Of a stretch of 23,001 bases of DNA, positions 1-9,184 are shown piece after piece. Both the position numbers and the translations under genes were made by a program. The stretch's first letter is position 1, and every line of letters begins with the position of its first letter. Under the pieces are notes generated by a model, which saw only the letters and a program-made list of their open reading frames with translations, was not told where the DNA came from and made no database searches. Origin of the DNA: Priapulus caudatus (taxonomy: Eukaryota > Priapulida > Priapulimorpha > Priapulimorphida > Priapulidae). The stretch is taken from NCBI RefSeq assembly GCF_000485595.1, contig NW_014578501.1, positions 62,111 to 85,111 on the forward strand, written 5' to 3'.

Positions 1-850
1 AGAGATGAGGGAGAAGCTGGTGGAGAAGAGGAAGGAGAAAGGAGAACCCTGTGGAGACACGGAAGGAGGGGAAGAAGCTGGTGGAAAAGAGGAGGGGAAG
101 AAGGGAGAAGCTGGTGGAGGAAGGAGGAGGGGAGAGCTGGTGAGAATGGAGGAGGGGAGAAGCTGGTGGAGAAGCGAGGATGGGAGAAGCCTGGTGGAAG
201 AGGGAGAAGCCACCTTCTCCTCTCGCTCCTTCTCCACCAGCTTCCCCCTCTCTCCTCACACGCAACTCCCATTCCTCGCCCTCCTCCTTCTCCACAACAG
301 CAATTCTCCCCCTTCTCCTCTCACAGCCGGCTCTCCCTTCCTCCTTCTGCAACAGCTTTCTCCTTCCTCGCTCCCACCAGCTCTCCCTTCTCCCCTCCTA
401 CCTTCTCCACCACTTCTCCCTCCTCCTTCTGCCACCACTTCTCCTTCCTCCTCCTCCACCAGCTTCTACCTTCTCGCCCTCCTCTTTCTTCCAACGCAGC
501 TTCTCCCGCCTCCTTCTCGCACCACTCCCCCTCCTCCTCTCCACGCGCAGCTCTCCCCCCTTCCTCACTCCTCCACGCAAGCTTCTCCTTCTCCCTCCAT
601 CCTTCTGAACCAGCTCTCTCTCGCACCTTCTCACAACCAGCCTTCTCCGCCTCCTCCTTACTCCCCTCTACCAGCTTCTCCCTTCTCCCCCTCCTCCTCC
701 TCCACCAGCTTCTCCCTTCTCCCCCTCCTCCTCCTCCACCAGCTTCTCCCTTCTCCCCCTCCTCCTTCTCCACCAGCTTCTCCCCTCCTTCTTTTCCACC
801 AGCTTCTCCTCTTCCTCATTCTTCACTAGCTTCTCCCTACTCCACCTACT
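1..850. repeat. Inverted purine/pyrimidine minisatellite
   Basis: Degenerate units of very roughly 30-45 bp are anchored on AGCTGGTGGA. From 1 to about 208 the plus strand is almost pure purine (GAGAAGCTGGTGGAGAAG). From about 212 to 850 it carries the reverse complement (CTTCTCCACCAGCTTCTCC). The switch is at GAGGGAGAAG-CCAC-CTTCTCCTC near 200-222, so the two halves can fold on each other and the tract can form triplex or slipped structures. The array runs off the left edge of the window. It is open in several frames on both strands, which is expected of biased low-complexity sequence, so I do not call a protein here. Confidence 0.9.
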
Positions 851-1150
851 AGTACTACTCTAAACTTCCTTCTCCCTCCCCCTCCCCCTCCCTACACTGC
901 TCCTTCGCTACCCTGTACCAGAACTTGGTATTTAGTGTGCACAACCTATCGTAACACCAGACGAGATGTCATTGGTCGGGTCGGGGCGGGGCGGGGCTAT
1001 CTCAGATATTTCGCACTCGTCAGATATTTCGCGCGACACCGGACAGGACAACCAGATCTGACAATAAGCGTCGAGGCCTGGATCAGAACAGACACTCGGA
1101 GAGCCAAAAGCGGGTCCAAAACATATCCTTACACCCCCCCCCCCTGATTA
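851..1150. other. Array edge with G-rich and C-rich runs; no gene seen
   Basis: This stretch holds a C-rich tail of the array (880-895), a G-rich run with four G-tracts (about 977-996, CGGGTCGGGGCGGGGCGGGG) that could form a quadruplex, a tandem pair of TCAGATATTTCGC (about 1001 and 1020), and a C run ending near 1144. The open frame at 935-1147 has no recognisable domain and looks incidental. Confidence 0.6.
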
Positions 1151-2300
1151 TGTTCTTATCAAATTTACATACGGCAGTTCATTCATTTGTATGTTCATAA
1201 CAACGATACATGATATTATCCATTAATTCTAAATTCTTATAATTCATTATGCCCACGTCTCTGAAATTTCATTAACTTCAAGATGAAGTAACCTGCTTGA
1301 TCCTGTAAAATATTAACATTTTTAAATGATGTATGAACTATGAACTTATAAACCTACATAAAACTACATAAACGTAATGGCCTAATTTAGCGAGGTGGTG
1401 GAATAATGTCAGATTCATCAGGTGACATTTTGTTCTGTTAAGAGAAAATATTTCCCCACATCCTTTAGTAGAAATTTACTCGTTACGTGTAAGGCTGTGT
1501 TCTTCAATAACAATGGGTATCCACTCTCCAATACATCACAACACACTAGCCCCATGAATGCATTGTAGGACACAAAGATGCATCTATATACCCTGTACAG
1601 TTATGATATTGTTCATTTAGTTATATTAACGGAGAGAAAGAACTCTGACAGTTATCGTTATACTGTATTGACATTAGTTCCCTTTCATTTGTTTCAGCGT
1701 GTCGCTTACATTTTCTAGTGAAATAAAACTTCATTCAGGAAACGAGTTCTTCTTTATACCCCTGAAAGTAAATGGTATATATAATACAGCATTAATGAGG
1801 AAGAAATTCAGCAGACATTCTGGTGTAGGTATATAAGTTTTTTTTATAAAACCGAAACCGTAACCGAGGTAAATGCTCCAATATAAACCGAAACCGAAAC
1901 CGAACTTGTAATTTCAAAACCGCCCAGCTGTACAAAGTAGTGCTCACTACAATGTTCCCTTCGATAATCCCCATTGTAAAATTGCTCAACAGTATCTGCT
2001 CATGTTAAATACCACATTTTTCTCATCTAGTCATGGCCAGTAACAAGCTGAAGCTAATTAAGCAATCACAGATATACGGGTTTTAATACAATTTTATATT
2101 AAAACTAGAAACGAGCAGTTGTCGCTAACTACATGTATCCCCCGTGATATAGTATGAATGGAATATGTCTGTAAGGACGTAGAAGGCAGGTAAAGTTAAA
2201 TAAGTCACAAAGACAAAGGTTTGTTAGACAACTGGTCTGCCTCAGATGTGGAAGTATATGGTATCTGGTTACCCTAGGAGGCCGAAGAGGAAATGTAAGT
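1151..2300. other. AT-rich intergenic DNA, no gene recognised
   Basis: This is AT-rich sequence without a long ORF, a splice-bounded exon or a known repeat that I can name. The only local structure is a cluster of AACCGA-type hexamers between about 1849 and 1905 (for example AAACCGAAACCGAAACCGAA). The short ORF on the minus strand at 1792-1989 simply reads through that cluster and looks incidental. Confidence 0.5.
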
Positions 2301-2640
2301 CGACGGTCAAGGTCAAACTAAGGTCAAGGGCAGTGGTGGTTTTGGTATGCGACAGACCTTCTCCCCAAGATGTGTAAGAATACCAAGTTTGGTCGTGCTA
2401 GGTGAATTAGGGGCCGAGTTAGAGAGCGGAAGGGAAATATGATCAAGGTCTTGGTAAAAAAGGTAAAGGTGAAATAAAGGTCGGCAGTGAACTGTTTTGG
2501 TACTCGCACACCTTCTCCCCAAGATGTGTAAGTATACCAAGTTTGGTAGCGCTAGGTGAATTAGGGGCCAAGTTACAGAGCGGAAGGGAAATATGATGAA
2601 GGTCAAGGTAAAGGTGAAATGAAGGTCGCAGTGACCTTGC
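2300..2640. repeat. 154-bp tandem repeat, two units
   Basis: ACCTTCTCCCCAAGATGTGT occurs at 2356 and again at 2510, a period of 154 bp. The following blocks also repeat: ACCAAGTTTGGT, GCTAGGTGAATTAGGGGCC and GAGCGGAAGGGAAATATGAT. Units are joined by purine-rich AAGGTCAAGGTAAAGGTGAA runs. A partial upstream unit may begin near 2305 (GGTCAAGGTCAAACTAAGG). The three overlapping minus-strand ORFs across this stretch are translations of the repeat and not genes. The array directly abuts the foldback element that starts near 2629. Confidence 0.8.
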
Positions 2641-2830
2641 CTTCAAATTGGCATGAAGGTGCGTTATGGTAAAGCGAAGATGCCAATCGTTTTTGGTGTG
2701 GGCGGAGTCATCGTTGCCATGGTAACAATACTTTGTGGAAATAATGTAGACCTGTAACTTGTGCTGTTTTTACCCGATTTCATTGAATTTGGCACACAGG
2801 GCCGATATAAACATGTCCTAATTATATATA

Positions 2831-3620
2831 CAGGGCTCGAATTAACTGACGCCCCTTATCAAATCGCCGTACTGCCCTTGAAAATCCAAGCTCGACGCGA
2901 CGACAGTAACCTGCCTGCCTTTTCTGTAATTGCCGTCGGTGCCTCTGGCTAGACTGGTTCGCGGCACACTGTTTGTCGCAAGAGCGTGTACATTGTCTAG
3001 CAGAGCGTGAGGCCGGTACCAGTCTACCCTTCGGAAAAACAATAACCGTAAACTTGGCTTGCTGCCAACCGCTGCCAGTAGACGAGTCGATAAATAGTGC
3101 CACCCTGTGTATGCCCGTGGTAGAACACGAATATTTAAATGCTGCACTGGACTCGGCCTGCACGCGATTTAAAGCGCGGAAACGACGCTCGCGGCAAGAA
3201 TGGCCAGCTGTGATCTGTATGGTGTGTAGCTTGCTAAGTGCAGTAAATTTAGAGAAATTTAGTAGAATTCAATACGATGACAAAAGTTTTCTATAACAAT
3301 GGTCTGGGTCTGGGCTAAGTGAAAGTTAGGTCAGGGCTAGTGGTTGTCCTTCCGTTACTAGCCCGATGGTCTAGTGAAATAAAAAGTTAACGTTGAAGCC
3401 CTGTTACTGTACTTCCATTAGCAGAGGTTGATGTATTAATTTGTTATAGTTTTTCCTTTATTTACAAAAGTGCCTTGGTGCGCCCTTCTCAAATTGTGAG
3501 AGTTGCTTGATGCCTTTAAAATTGCCTCGGTGCCCATCCATTTTAGAGAAATATTCAAGGCAATTTCTTCACATGCCCCCAAATTGGCCTTGCCCTCTCT
3601 CGTCACTTAATTCGAGCCTG
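2831..3620. mobile_element. Non-autonomous hAT-like transposon
   Basis: The left end is CAGGGCTCGAATTAACTGACG. The right end, read on the other strand, is CAGGCTCGAATTAAGTGACG. An 8-bp TATATATA lies immediately outside each end (2823-2830 and 3621-3628), matching the 8-bp target duplication of hAT elements. CAGGG-type termini are also typical of hAT. The 790-bp body has no transposase. A 107-codon ORF on the plus strand (2973-3296) has no motif that I recognise and is probably incidental. Because the site is a TA repeat, the duplication alone is weak evidence, but the matching inverted ends support the call. Confidence 0.75.
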
Positions 3621-3631
3621 TATATATATAT

Positions 3632-4246
3632 CAGGAGTAGATAATAGGGAAGGAGTGGACATCAATAAACAAGGGAAATTCGTCATATTACTAGCCTTAT
3701 AATACCTACGATTTACTACGCGTAACTCATCCAACTTGAGCTCAAAATCGGACACAGTACATTCGCCTAGCATCGTGGAGAATCGTTTCTTCGATACACC
3801 CGCATGTCCCGGAGATACAGACTAAAACGTACGACACGATTATCCATTCTTTGGCCATCAATCCAAATCCATTGCCCGCCTCTATTCAAAACAAAAGGCA
3901 GCTACTAACTGCGCTATTGCTAACTCGGCGAAGCATCTGGCTCGCTGGGCAGATTAGGCATCAACACTCGCGAGATAACCTTTGACCCGGTCGGTACACA
4001 GCTACATACGGCGTACAGGCAGCCCCCACTGGCAGCATACCTGGCATGCCCCCAACGCACACGCATGCCAACCAAGCATCAGCAGGCAGCTGATCAGGCT
4101 CAAATCTCCCAGCGAGCCACATTGCCCGCCACATTCCTCAAGTTGATGAGTTAGCGCGTAGTAAATCGTAGGTATTATAAGGCTAGTAAATGATGAATTT
4201 CCCTTGTTTATTGATGTCACAACTCCTTCCCTATTATTTACTCCGG
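3632..4246. mobile_element. Second hAT-like foldback insertion, long TIRs
   Basis: Inverted arms of about 110 bp lie at 3632-3742 and 4137-4246. The left begins CAGGAGTAGATAATAGGGAAG and the right, reversed, begins CCGGAGTAAATAATAGGGAAG. The match continues through ACATCAATAAACAAGGGAAATTC, ACTAGCCTTATAATACC and ACGATTTACTACGCG. An ATATATAT flanks both sides (3624-3631 and 4247-4254). The interior of about 390 bp has no supported gene; the 72-codon minus-strand ORF at 4002-4220 mostly reads the right arm. The arms are very similar, so this insertion looks younger than the outer foldback element. Confidence 0.75.
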
Positions 4247-4459
4247 ATATATATTATATTTTGGTCGTGTGTGCCAAATTTCATGGCAATCGGGTAAAAA
4301 ACTGGCAGAGTTACAGGTTCTAGAATATTTCGACAAAAAATGTTGTTACCATGACAACGATGATCCGCCCACACTCAAAAACGATTGGCGTCTCGCTTTA
4401 CGATATAACGCACCTCATGGCGAAATTTGAAGATGATCCAAGAAGAACTGCAGCTGGTA

Positions 4460-4915
4460 GAGCGCTCACAAGAAAAATCTCTGCGGCGGCGGCGGCAGCG
4501 AACGAGGCCAAATTCCATAGTATCCCCCCAAACGAGTTCGGGGATACAATTAATGTTACATTCATTATAAACATTTTCAAAAAGGAAATTAGTCATAATC
4601 AAGGGCTTCCATCTAATGAGAAGTAGACGAATTTGAATAATCTCGAGATTGATATGTTTTGGCTTTTTTTTTAGAATTTTAGAAAAACTGAAAATATATA
4701 TGTATGAGAACTTTAAGGAGCCTAATGTAAAAGGCCTGCAGAAATGTGTTAAGTGTTCCAAAATATCTCAGTACACTGCAAGCAAACATGAAGGCTAAAA
4801 GTAACATTACATGACTTTATAATCGTAAGATATAGAGATACAAAGGTTATTTGGGAGCAGCAAGTTTCACACCCCTCAGCAAATCAAAGTCCTTGTAGCC
4901 ACCTTTCCTAGAGCA
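4460..4915. other. No gene recognised; short GCG run
   Basis: A GGC/GCG trinucleotide run lies at about 4481-4500 (TGCGGCGGCGGCGGCAGCG). Open frames over it on both strands give alanine-rich or arginine-rich peptides and are not convincing. The rest is AT-rich and I see nothing in it. Confidence 0.4.
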
Positions 4916-4918
4916 TAG

Positions 4919-5102
4919 TCACCAATGCATTCTAGTGATTTCCTGGTTTCCTACGGCGGCTTGGCGAATTGTTCGGATGTGTAGTCCAAGTTGTTGTAAT
5001 CGTAGCAACTCAATCCTCGTTCTTATGTCGTGGTCAACGCTCAGCTGAACAACGCGCAGGACTCCCTCAGAGTCCAACTTGCACAACAGTGCTCGCTGTC
5101 CA
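4919..5102 (-). pseudogene. Exon-like stretch F, terminal, with in-frame TGA
   Basis: Read on the minus strand, a good 3' splice site (TTTTTTGTGTATTGAATTAG) ends at 5103 and is followed by an open frame of about 60 codons rich in Leu, Arg and Val. It includes ALLCKLDSEGVLRVVQL and IRTRIELLRLQQLGLHI, an amphipathic-helix-like pattern. The frame closes with TGA at 4919-4921. The same frame then stays open for about 23 more codons (LCSRKGGYKDFDLLRGVKLA) before a TAA near 4850. That suggests an original Arg codon CGA mutated to TGA, or else a real stop here. I do not recognise the protein. It could be the last exon of a minus-strand gene that includes the stretches at 5667-7525, but the phases do not all join. 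Confidence 0.35.
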
Positions 5103-5666
5103 CTAATTCAATACACAAAAAAACATGACACTGTTGATGTGTTTGAAATACTGTAGCCTTTATGATATATATAATTAGTATAGTAGCCATAGTAGTTGCT
5201 ATAGAACTACCTTAATTATATTATATATTCAATCTGGTGTAACAACCCAATCACATTACATTACAACAAAATTTCATTTGTTCTCTACAGCGAGACAAAA
5301 AATGGCACTAGAATACTCAAACGAGAGGTTCATTGGACTGCCACAACTTGTGGATGCAACAATAGGGATTTAAACTAACGACGCCTCATGGCTTACAACA
5401 ATTACTAGCGAATATAGAAATTGTGCTGTAAAATGGGGAGCTCTGTTTTAAATGTGGTACCTGTACAACTTGGTCACATCAAATGATCACCACAGACAAA
5501 TCACGTGTTAATTAAAGTGCGCGAGAACTCCCAGTCTGTGTGTGCGTCATGCAAAAAGCCGCTTAGCTTATAACCCGAATTTCATGCTATAACAAAAACC
5601 AAATTGTGAAGAAGCTGCCACGAGTAGTACTCTTAGGAGCGAAGCTACATACCCACGTTCGCTTAC

Positions 5667-5795
5667 ATAGAGCTTGTTGCTAGCGAATCAGTGACAGTGC
5701 ACGCAGTAGTTTCCACCGCAGATTTCCGTGTTCAGCTTCTCTAATGTCTCCATAACGTCCGGGAACTGTCTACATGCGTCATAGTAGCTCATTCC
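5667..5795 (-). pseudogene. Exon-like stretch E, Cys-rich end, in-frame TGA
   Basis: On the minus strand the acceptor GTGGAATTGCAG lies just before 5795 and a GTAAGC donor follows 5667. The exon is 129 nt. The frame starting at the first base reads GMSYYDACRQFPDVMETLEK, then LNTEICGGNYCVHCH, then TGA (5698-5700), and then FASNKLY up to the donor. The four clustered cysteines and His of CGGNYCVHCH suggest a metal site or disulphides. The TGA just before an otherwise good donor, with an open frame on both sides, fits decay of a CGA codon. Family unknown. Confidence 0.35.
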
Positions 5796-5958
5796 CTGCA
5801 ATTCCACAACTATTCGACAGTCCTAGTTATGCTCTCTGAGCCTATAGTAGTTACCAATGAACATTTCAAAAGCTCACCGAAAATGCACAAGAAATAGCGC
5901 ACATGCAATCTTTTCAAGCATCATTAAACTAATTGTATACTGTGTCAATGAAACTAAC

Positions 5959-6047
5959 CTCAAGGTATTTCCATCTTGAGTCTGGCACGCTCTGCCAAAG
6001 GCATCATCATAGTTTCAAAGAATCCCTTTTCTAACGCCAATGAAGGC
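5959..6047 (-). pseudogene. Exon-like stretch D
   Basis: On the minus strand a strong acceptor (CTCTCACATTTTCAACAG) precedes 6047 and a GTTAGT donor follows 5959. One frame is open for 28 codons, containing LALEKGFFETMMMPLAERAR and ending MEIP-TGA four bases before the donor. The other two frames close early. Its incoming and outgoing phases do not match stretches C or E, so either an exon is missing or the locus is broken. Family unknown. Confidence 0.3.
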
Positions 6048-6049
6048 CT

Positions 6050-6880
6050 GTTGAAAATGTGAGAGTAAAAAATAAACAAAAACACTAAAACAATTACAGC
6101 AGGCAGTTCACCCACAGATAGATAACTAGCATGTTAAATGTAACTGCGACATCCAAATGTGATTGCGGTAACTCAAATTAAATATGCATTCCAAAAATTA
6201 CATAATAATAAAATAGTACTAATAATTCCCACTTCTAGTTGCTGAAAATAATCAATGAAACCTGAATAAAAGGACAAACCTGGTTAATAACTTCCATTAA
6301 CATCTACATCTGACTTATGGCCCTGGGATTTGGCCTAAGGATCAGCTCTGCTGGCAACGCTGAGCAGCAAAGTTAGAGATAGCTCGGCTACCATCATGGC
6401 CATCACAACACTGCCGTACCAGGTACATTTCGCTATCTCCAGTTCCACTCTGGAAATTGGTGCCAACATAATAGAACTTAGATCAGGAGGCATAGTTTTT
6501 ACTTTCGATTTCAACATTAGCAACATTGGATATCATGGTCACGCATATGCGGAAACAATGCATACACAACGTGCCCATTGGAAAATTGCATTAAAAGGTA
6601 TAGGAGTTCATTTTCAGCCATTGCTAAAAATTGTAATGGTGTGAGACCTAGTAATCAAAAATAGCCTTAATTTAAAAGAATCTAAACGTTTTTTCACTTA
6701 ACACCTAAACTAATTTCTCTGGTTAAAGTTTCGCCTTTTGTCATTACCAAGCGAACGCGTGAACTCAAATACAATACAATTAGTAATAAAACACGGAGGT
6801 ATAACAAAACTCGTATAAATGAAAGAAACTCTTCTACTGGCATGATTCCTGTAAATGTTTCCTGTATATAATATAAATAC
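6050..6880. other. Presumed intronic or intergenic DNA
   Basis: This is mostly AT-rich sequence. At 6335-6644 both strands are open (63 codons on the minus strand, 82 on the plus). The minus frame contains SRVELEIAKCTWYGSVVMAM and ends TAG. The plus frame contains TLPYQVHFAISSSTLEIGAN. Neither has a recognisable domain or a clear pair of splice sites, so I leave both uncalled. Confidence 0.35.
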
Positions 6881-6891
6881 CTACCTGTGGA

Positions 6892-7022
6892 TTACTTAAA
6901 GAAAGCTTCGGTCTTCCAATTCATGCTTTTTTCTGCCGCACTCCATTCCTTTCTGATATCTGATTCGTGGAAAATCCTACCCTGACAATTCACACACGGG
7001 AGGTCAATCTGTCCCAGCTTAG
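6892..7022 (-). CDS. Candidate exon C with CxxC motif
   Basis: The minus-strand frame is open from at least 7022 to a TAA at 6892-6894. It contains IDLPCVNCQGRIFHESDIRK and then EWSAAEKSMNWKTEAFFK. A CxxC pair is followed 6 residues later by His, a possible zinc-ligand arrangement. If the splice acceptor is the AG before 7022, the phase joins exon B at 7166. That acceptor has only a modest pyrimidine tract. A good donor (CACAG|GTAGGT) lies a few bases after the stop, as for stretches D to F. Product unknown; treat as tentative. Confidence 0.35.
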
Positions 7023-7165
7023 CTCTGACCCTCGAATCGTAAAAATGTGGCAACCCAATAAAAATAGAAATTGTCTGTGGCGAATGATTATGTAATTGAC
7101 TAATGGAATAGGTAACGACCTTAAATACCATTCACTATCTTGAACTATCTGCAAATCATGCTAAC

Positions 7166-7300
7166 CTACACTATATACCACATAGAGCTGCCCAGCAAGT
7201 AATGCTGGCATTGGCAAACTGATGTCGACGTTATACATGGAATGACTCGAGTCATTCGCGAGCAAGGCATTACCACAGTGTGAATCTTCAGCAGCATAAC
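7166..7300 (-). CDS. Candidate exon B
   Basis: On the minus strand an acceptor (TTTATTTCTCATTGGGCCAG) and a GTTAGC donor bound a 135-nt stretch. In the frame that starts with two bases of a split codon, it reads YAAEDSHCGNALLANDSSHS, MYNVDISLPMPALLAGQLYV and VYSV with no stop. It joins candidate exon A (7462-7525) exactly in phase 1, giving a Gly at the junction, and leaves phase 1 again at its 3' end. This phase match over two exons with consensus splice sites is the best evidence for a spliced gene in the window. I do not recognise the protein family. The longer ORF in another frame here (7166-7405) is a shadow. Confidence 0.45.
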   Translation of the reverse strand, partial: VMLLKIHTVVMPCSRMTRVIPCITSTSVCQCQHYLLGSSMWYIV

Positions 7301-7461
7301 CTGGCCCAATGAGAAATAAACAAGAGCCAACAGAAGTTCTGGCTCAATCTGAGGTCTGTTGCTACGGTTATAAACGTACCATTTAGTCGTACGTAGTGAC
7401 ACCATTTGTTAGGTGCAGGATGCAGCTACGCAGTTGCGTACACAATCATTCAGCAACCTAC

Positions 7462-7525
7462 CTGCATTCTGCATAACCTCCCAAATCCCATTGGATTGCA
7501 TACAAATACGCGTGACTGAAACTCC
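7462..7525 (-). CDS. Candidate exon A
   Basis: This 64-nt minus-strand stretch runs from an acceptor (TAGTGCACACTAAAACAG) to a strong donor (AATGCAG|GTAGGTTG). Read in phase 0 it gives GVSVTRICMQSNGIWEVMQN followed by A and one leftover base, joining exon B in phase. No upstream exon or start codon was identified with confidence. A 70-nt stretch at 8262-8331 also has an acceptor and a GTGAGT donor on the minus strand, but it ends in phase 2 and does not join this exon. Confidence 0.4.
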
Positions 7526-7704
7526 CTGTTTTAGTGTGCACTAGCTGGCGGTAAACCCGCTGCCGCTGGGTAAGATCGTTCTAGAACTAATTCATACTCT
7601 CAATAATTGACACAATAGGAACATTGGGTAAAAATCGACAATATAACATTGCACAGCAATATCAATATTTTAGAAATCATGTAATAAGAAATTAAGCATG
7701 GGAA

Positions 7705-7842
7705 AAACACTGTTACGTATGACATTTATATGACAGGCACAAGCCCAACTAAGAACGCCCTGGAACATAATAGTAGGCCATAATATGGTGCAAATGAAGA
7801 AAAAGTTATATAACCATGCATGTTACGAATGGTTTGCAGTTT
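7705..7842 (+). repeat. Direct repeat, copy 1
   Basis: GTTACGTATGACATTTATATGACAG, ACAAGCCCAACTAAGAACGC and CCTGGAACATAATAGTAG match the segment at 8395-8537 in the same order and orientation, with small indels. The two copies are about 690 bp apart. This looks like a local tandem duplication or two copies of one dispersed repeat. Confidence 0.7.
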
Positions 7843-8394
7843 TTTCATTTGAAAAACCTCTTTGAAAACAATGGTTTGCGTGTTTATGTGTTGGTGGAAA
7901 TATGTAAGAGATTGGCTGGTCGTCTCGACACTGTGAGCTCAGCACACGTACAGCTATCCATGTCAGTTCGTAGGAATGAATAAAAACGAAAATTGCGGTA
8001 CATAGTATAGATAGAGAACCAGGCCAGCGAGTGGGGTCTGTGTCCATTGGATATTGTGTAGTGGAATGCTTGGCGGCAACATGCAGTCATTGAAATGAAG
8101 GAAATTTTTCATCGAATCAGAAAAGGCACTAGCTTTCGAACTGTGTACAATGGATTGTGAAATCGTAGCATGAATAAAAAAAAGTCGATATATATAATGT
8201 ATAGCAGACAAGGCCATGCGAGTGGGAAATTGTGTAATTACAACCAGAAAGTTTTACTCACTTGTACGCGTCTTTATGCTGTTGATGTTTGAGCAATCGT
8301 AACCATCTCAAACAATATAATACCATACTAACTATAGGTGAATCTCTATAAATATTTAGCAAAAGTCCAGTGTAATCGATATAATAAGGATGGT
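7843..8394. other. Spacer between direct repeats; no gene recognised
   Basis: Three overlapping minus-strand ORFs of 68 to 84 codons have no recognisable motif. Weak internal similarity exists between CCAGGCCAGCGAGTGGGG (near 8019) and CAAGGCCATGCGAGTGGGA (near 8209). A possible minus-strand exon at 8262-8331 (SMVLYCLRWLRLLKHQQHKD) has splice-like ends but no partner. Confidence 0.3.
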
Positions 8395-8537
8395 AAAAAA
8401 AGGTTACGTATGACATTAATATGACAGCACAAACCCAACGTAGAACCCCTGGAACATAATAGTAGTTAAATATGGTGTAATAAGAAAAGTTATTGACAAC
8501 ACAGTCAGCAGCAAAGCATGTAACGAAGGGTGCACTT
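8395..8537 (+). repeat. Direct repeat, copy 2
   Basis: This is the partner of 7705-7842. Shared blocks are GGTTACGTATGACATTAATATG, CCTGGAACATAATAGTAG, AAGAAAAGTTAT and GCATGTAACGAA. The divergence is moderate, so the duplication is not recent. Confidence 0.7.
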
Positions 8538-8892
8538 CTCATTTCATAATCGTCTTGATAAAACAATGCAGTCGTAGAACCACAGGCACTTGAAGCGTTT
8601 CAACTGTAAACACGCGTACATGCCGACCGCCATTTGCCGCACACACTGAACACATAAATATATCGTGTTGTGCTCTGATTTTAGTACCGGTTTCGGTTCA
8701 CAATATACCAGCAGCGCGGATGAGATGAGGGAATCGATTTTTCTCTTCTGTGCAGCACTGTCAGTCAGTGCTGTAACTAAGTGTGAAGAGTTGACGAAGT
8801 TGAGGGTTTTTCACGGATTTTTCGGTGAGTTTTGAACGGTTTGGCAGAGTTTTTTCAGTGCTACGAACACTCCCCCACGGGTATAAAACGAG

Positions 8893-8967
8893 ATGGCCCC
8901 TGTGAAAATTGCAGCATCCAATCGCTTGGGCAGGTTTGGCCGCCTAAGGGAAGATAACATAGTATGA
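8893..8967 (+). pseudogene. GAPDH N-terminus-like fragment
   Basis: From the ATG at 8893 the frame reads MAPVKIAASNRLGRFGRLRE and stops at TGA 8965. It resembles the start of glyceraldehyde-3-phosphate dehydrogenase, a glycolytic NAD-binding enzyme whose N-terminus in animals is close to VKIGINGFGRIGRL. Conserved here are the VKI strand and the GR-hydrophobic-GRL element. The first glycines of the dinucleotide loop are replaced, and one codon appears to be added. Similarity ends near 8946 without a GT donor. A TATAAAA lies at 8882, too close to the ATG to be its TATA box. A GTGAGT at 8825 and a TTTTTTCAG at about 8850-8858 are too close together for a normal intron. The best reading is a truncated, diverged copy; chance similarity over 14 residues is possible. 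Confidence 0.45.
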
Positions 8968-9184
8968 TAAGATACATACCTACGAACTCAAATATATATT
9001 ACGTATTGTGACCGCTAACCAACCCTATTAAAAATAAAAAATAAAATTAATTGTTCTAACATTATTTGTTGTTATTAAATTTGTGTCATAAATCCATGTA
9101 AAATGATTTGCGTTAATCTGGAAAAAATAGTTAAATGGATAAAGATAAGAAAAATACAGAAAACAGGTAAATAATAACAAATCA
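8968..9184. other. AT-rich DNA, nothing recognised
   Basis: This is very AT-rich, with runs such as TTAAAAATAAAAAATAAAAT (about 9029-9048). On the minus strand it would be the body and tail downstream of the tRNA-like head at 9185-9255. No gene is visible. Confidence 0.4.

Larger units (their letters stand above)
2629..4456. mobile_element. Outer foldback element, arms split by later insertions
   Basis: The left arm (about 2629-2822) and right arm (about 4255-4456) are reverse complements. Shared blocks in order are AGGTGCGTTAT, GTAAAGCGA, GCCAATCGTTTTT, GTGTGGGCGGA, TCATCGTTG, CATGGTAACAA, ACCTGTAACT, TTTTTTACCCGAT and TTTGGCACACA. The arms meet at an AT-rich centre made of TA repeats. With the two later insertions removed, the element would be about 400 bp and almost wholly palindromic, as expected of a foldback or MITE-type DNA element without coding capacity. 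Its family is not identified. Small differences between the arms show that the copy is old. The outer limits are approximate because no clear target duplication was found. Confidence 0.8.

Noticed and set aside
5-852. ORFs of 142 to 274 codons on the plus strand and 150 codons on the minus strand
   Set aside because: They are translations of the low-complexity array in several frames at once, giving Ser/Pro/Leu-rich or Glu/Gly/Arg-rich strings with no domain.
2313-2646. Three overlapping minus-strand ORFs with similar peptides
   Set aside because: Their similarity comes from the 154-bp tandem repeat itself; the repeat is open by chance.
2822-3296. ORFs of 101 to 113 codons inside the hAT-like insertion
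   Set aside because: They lie on both strands, have no transposase motif, and are too short for an hAT transposase.
6335-6644. Overlapping open frames on both strands
   Set aside because: No splice sites, start context or domain favours either strand; one or both must be shadows.
8881-8890. TATAAAA as a promoter for the ATG at 8893
   Set aside because: It is only about 6 bp upstream of the ATG, leaving no room for a transcription start.
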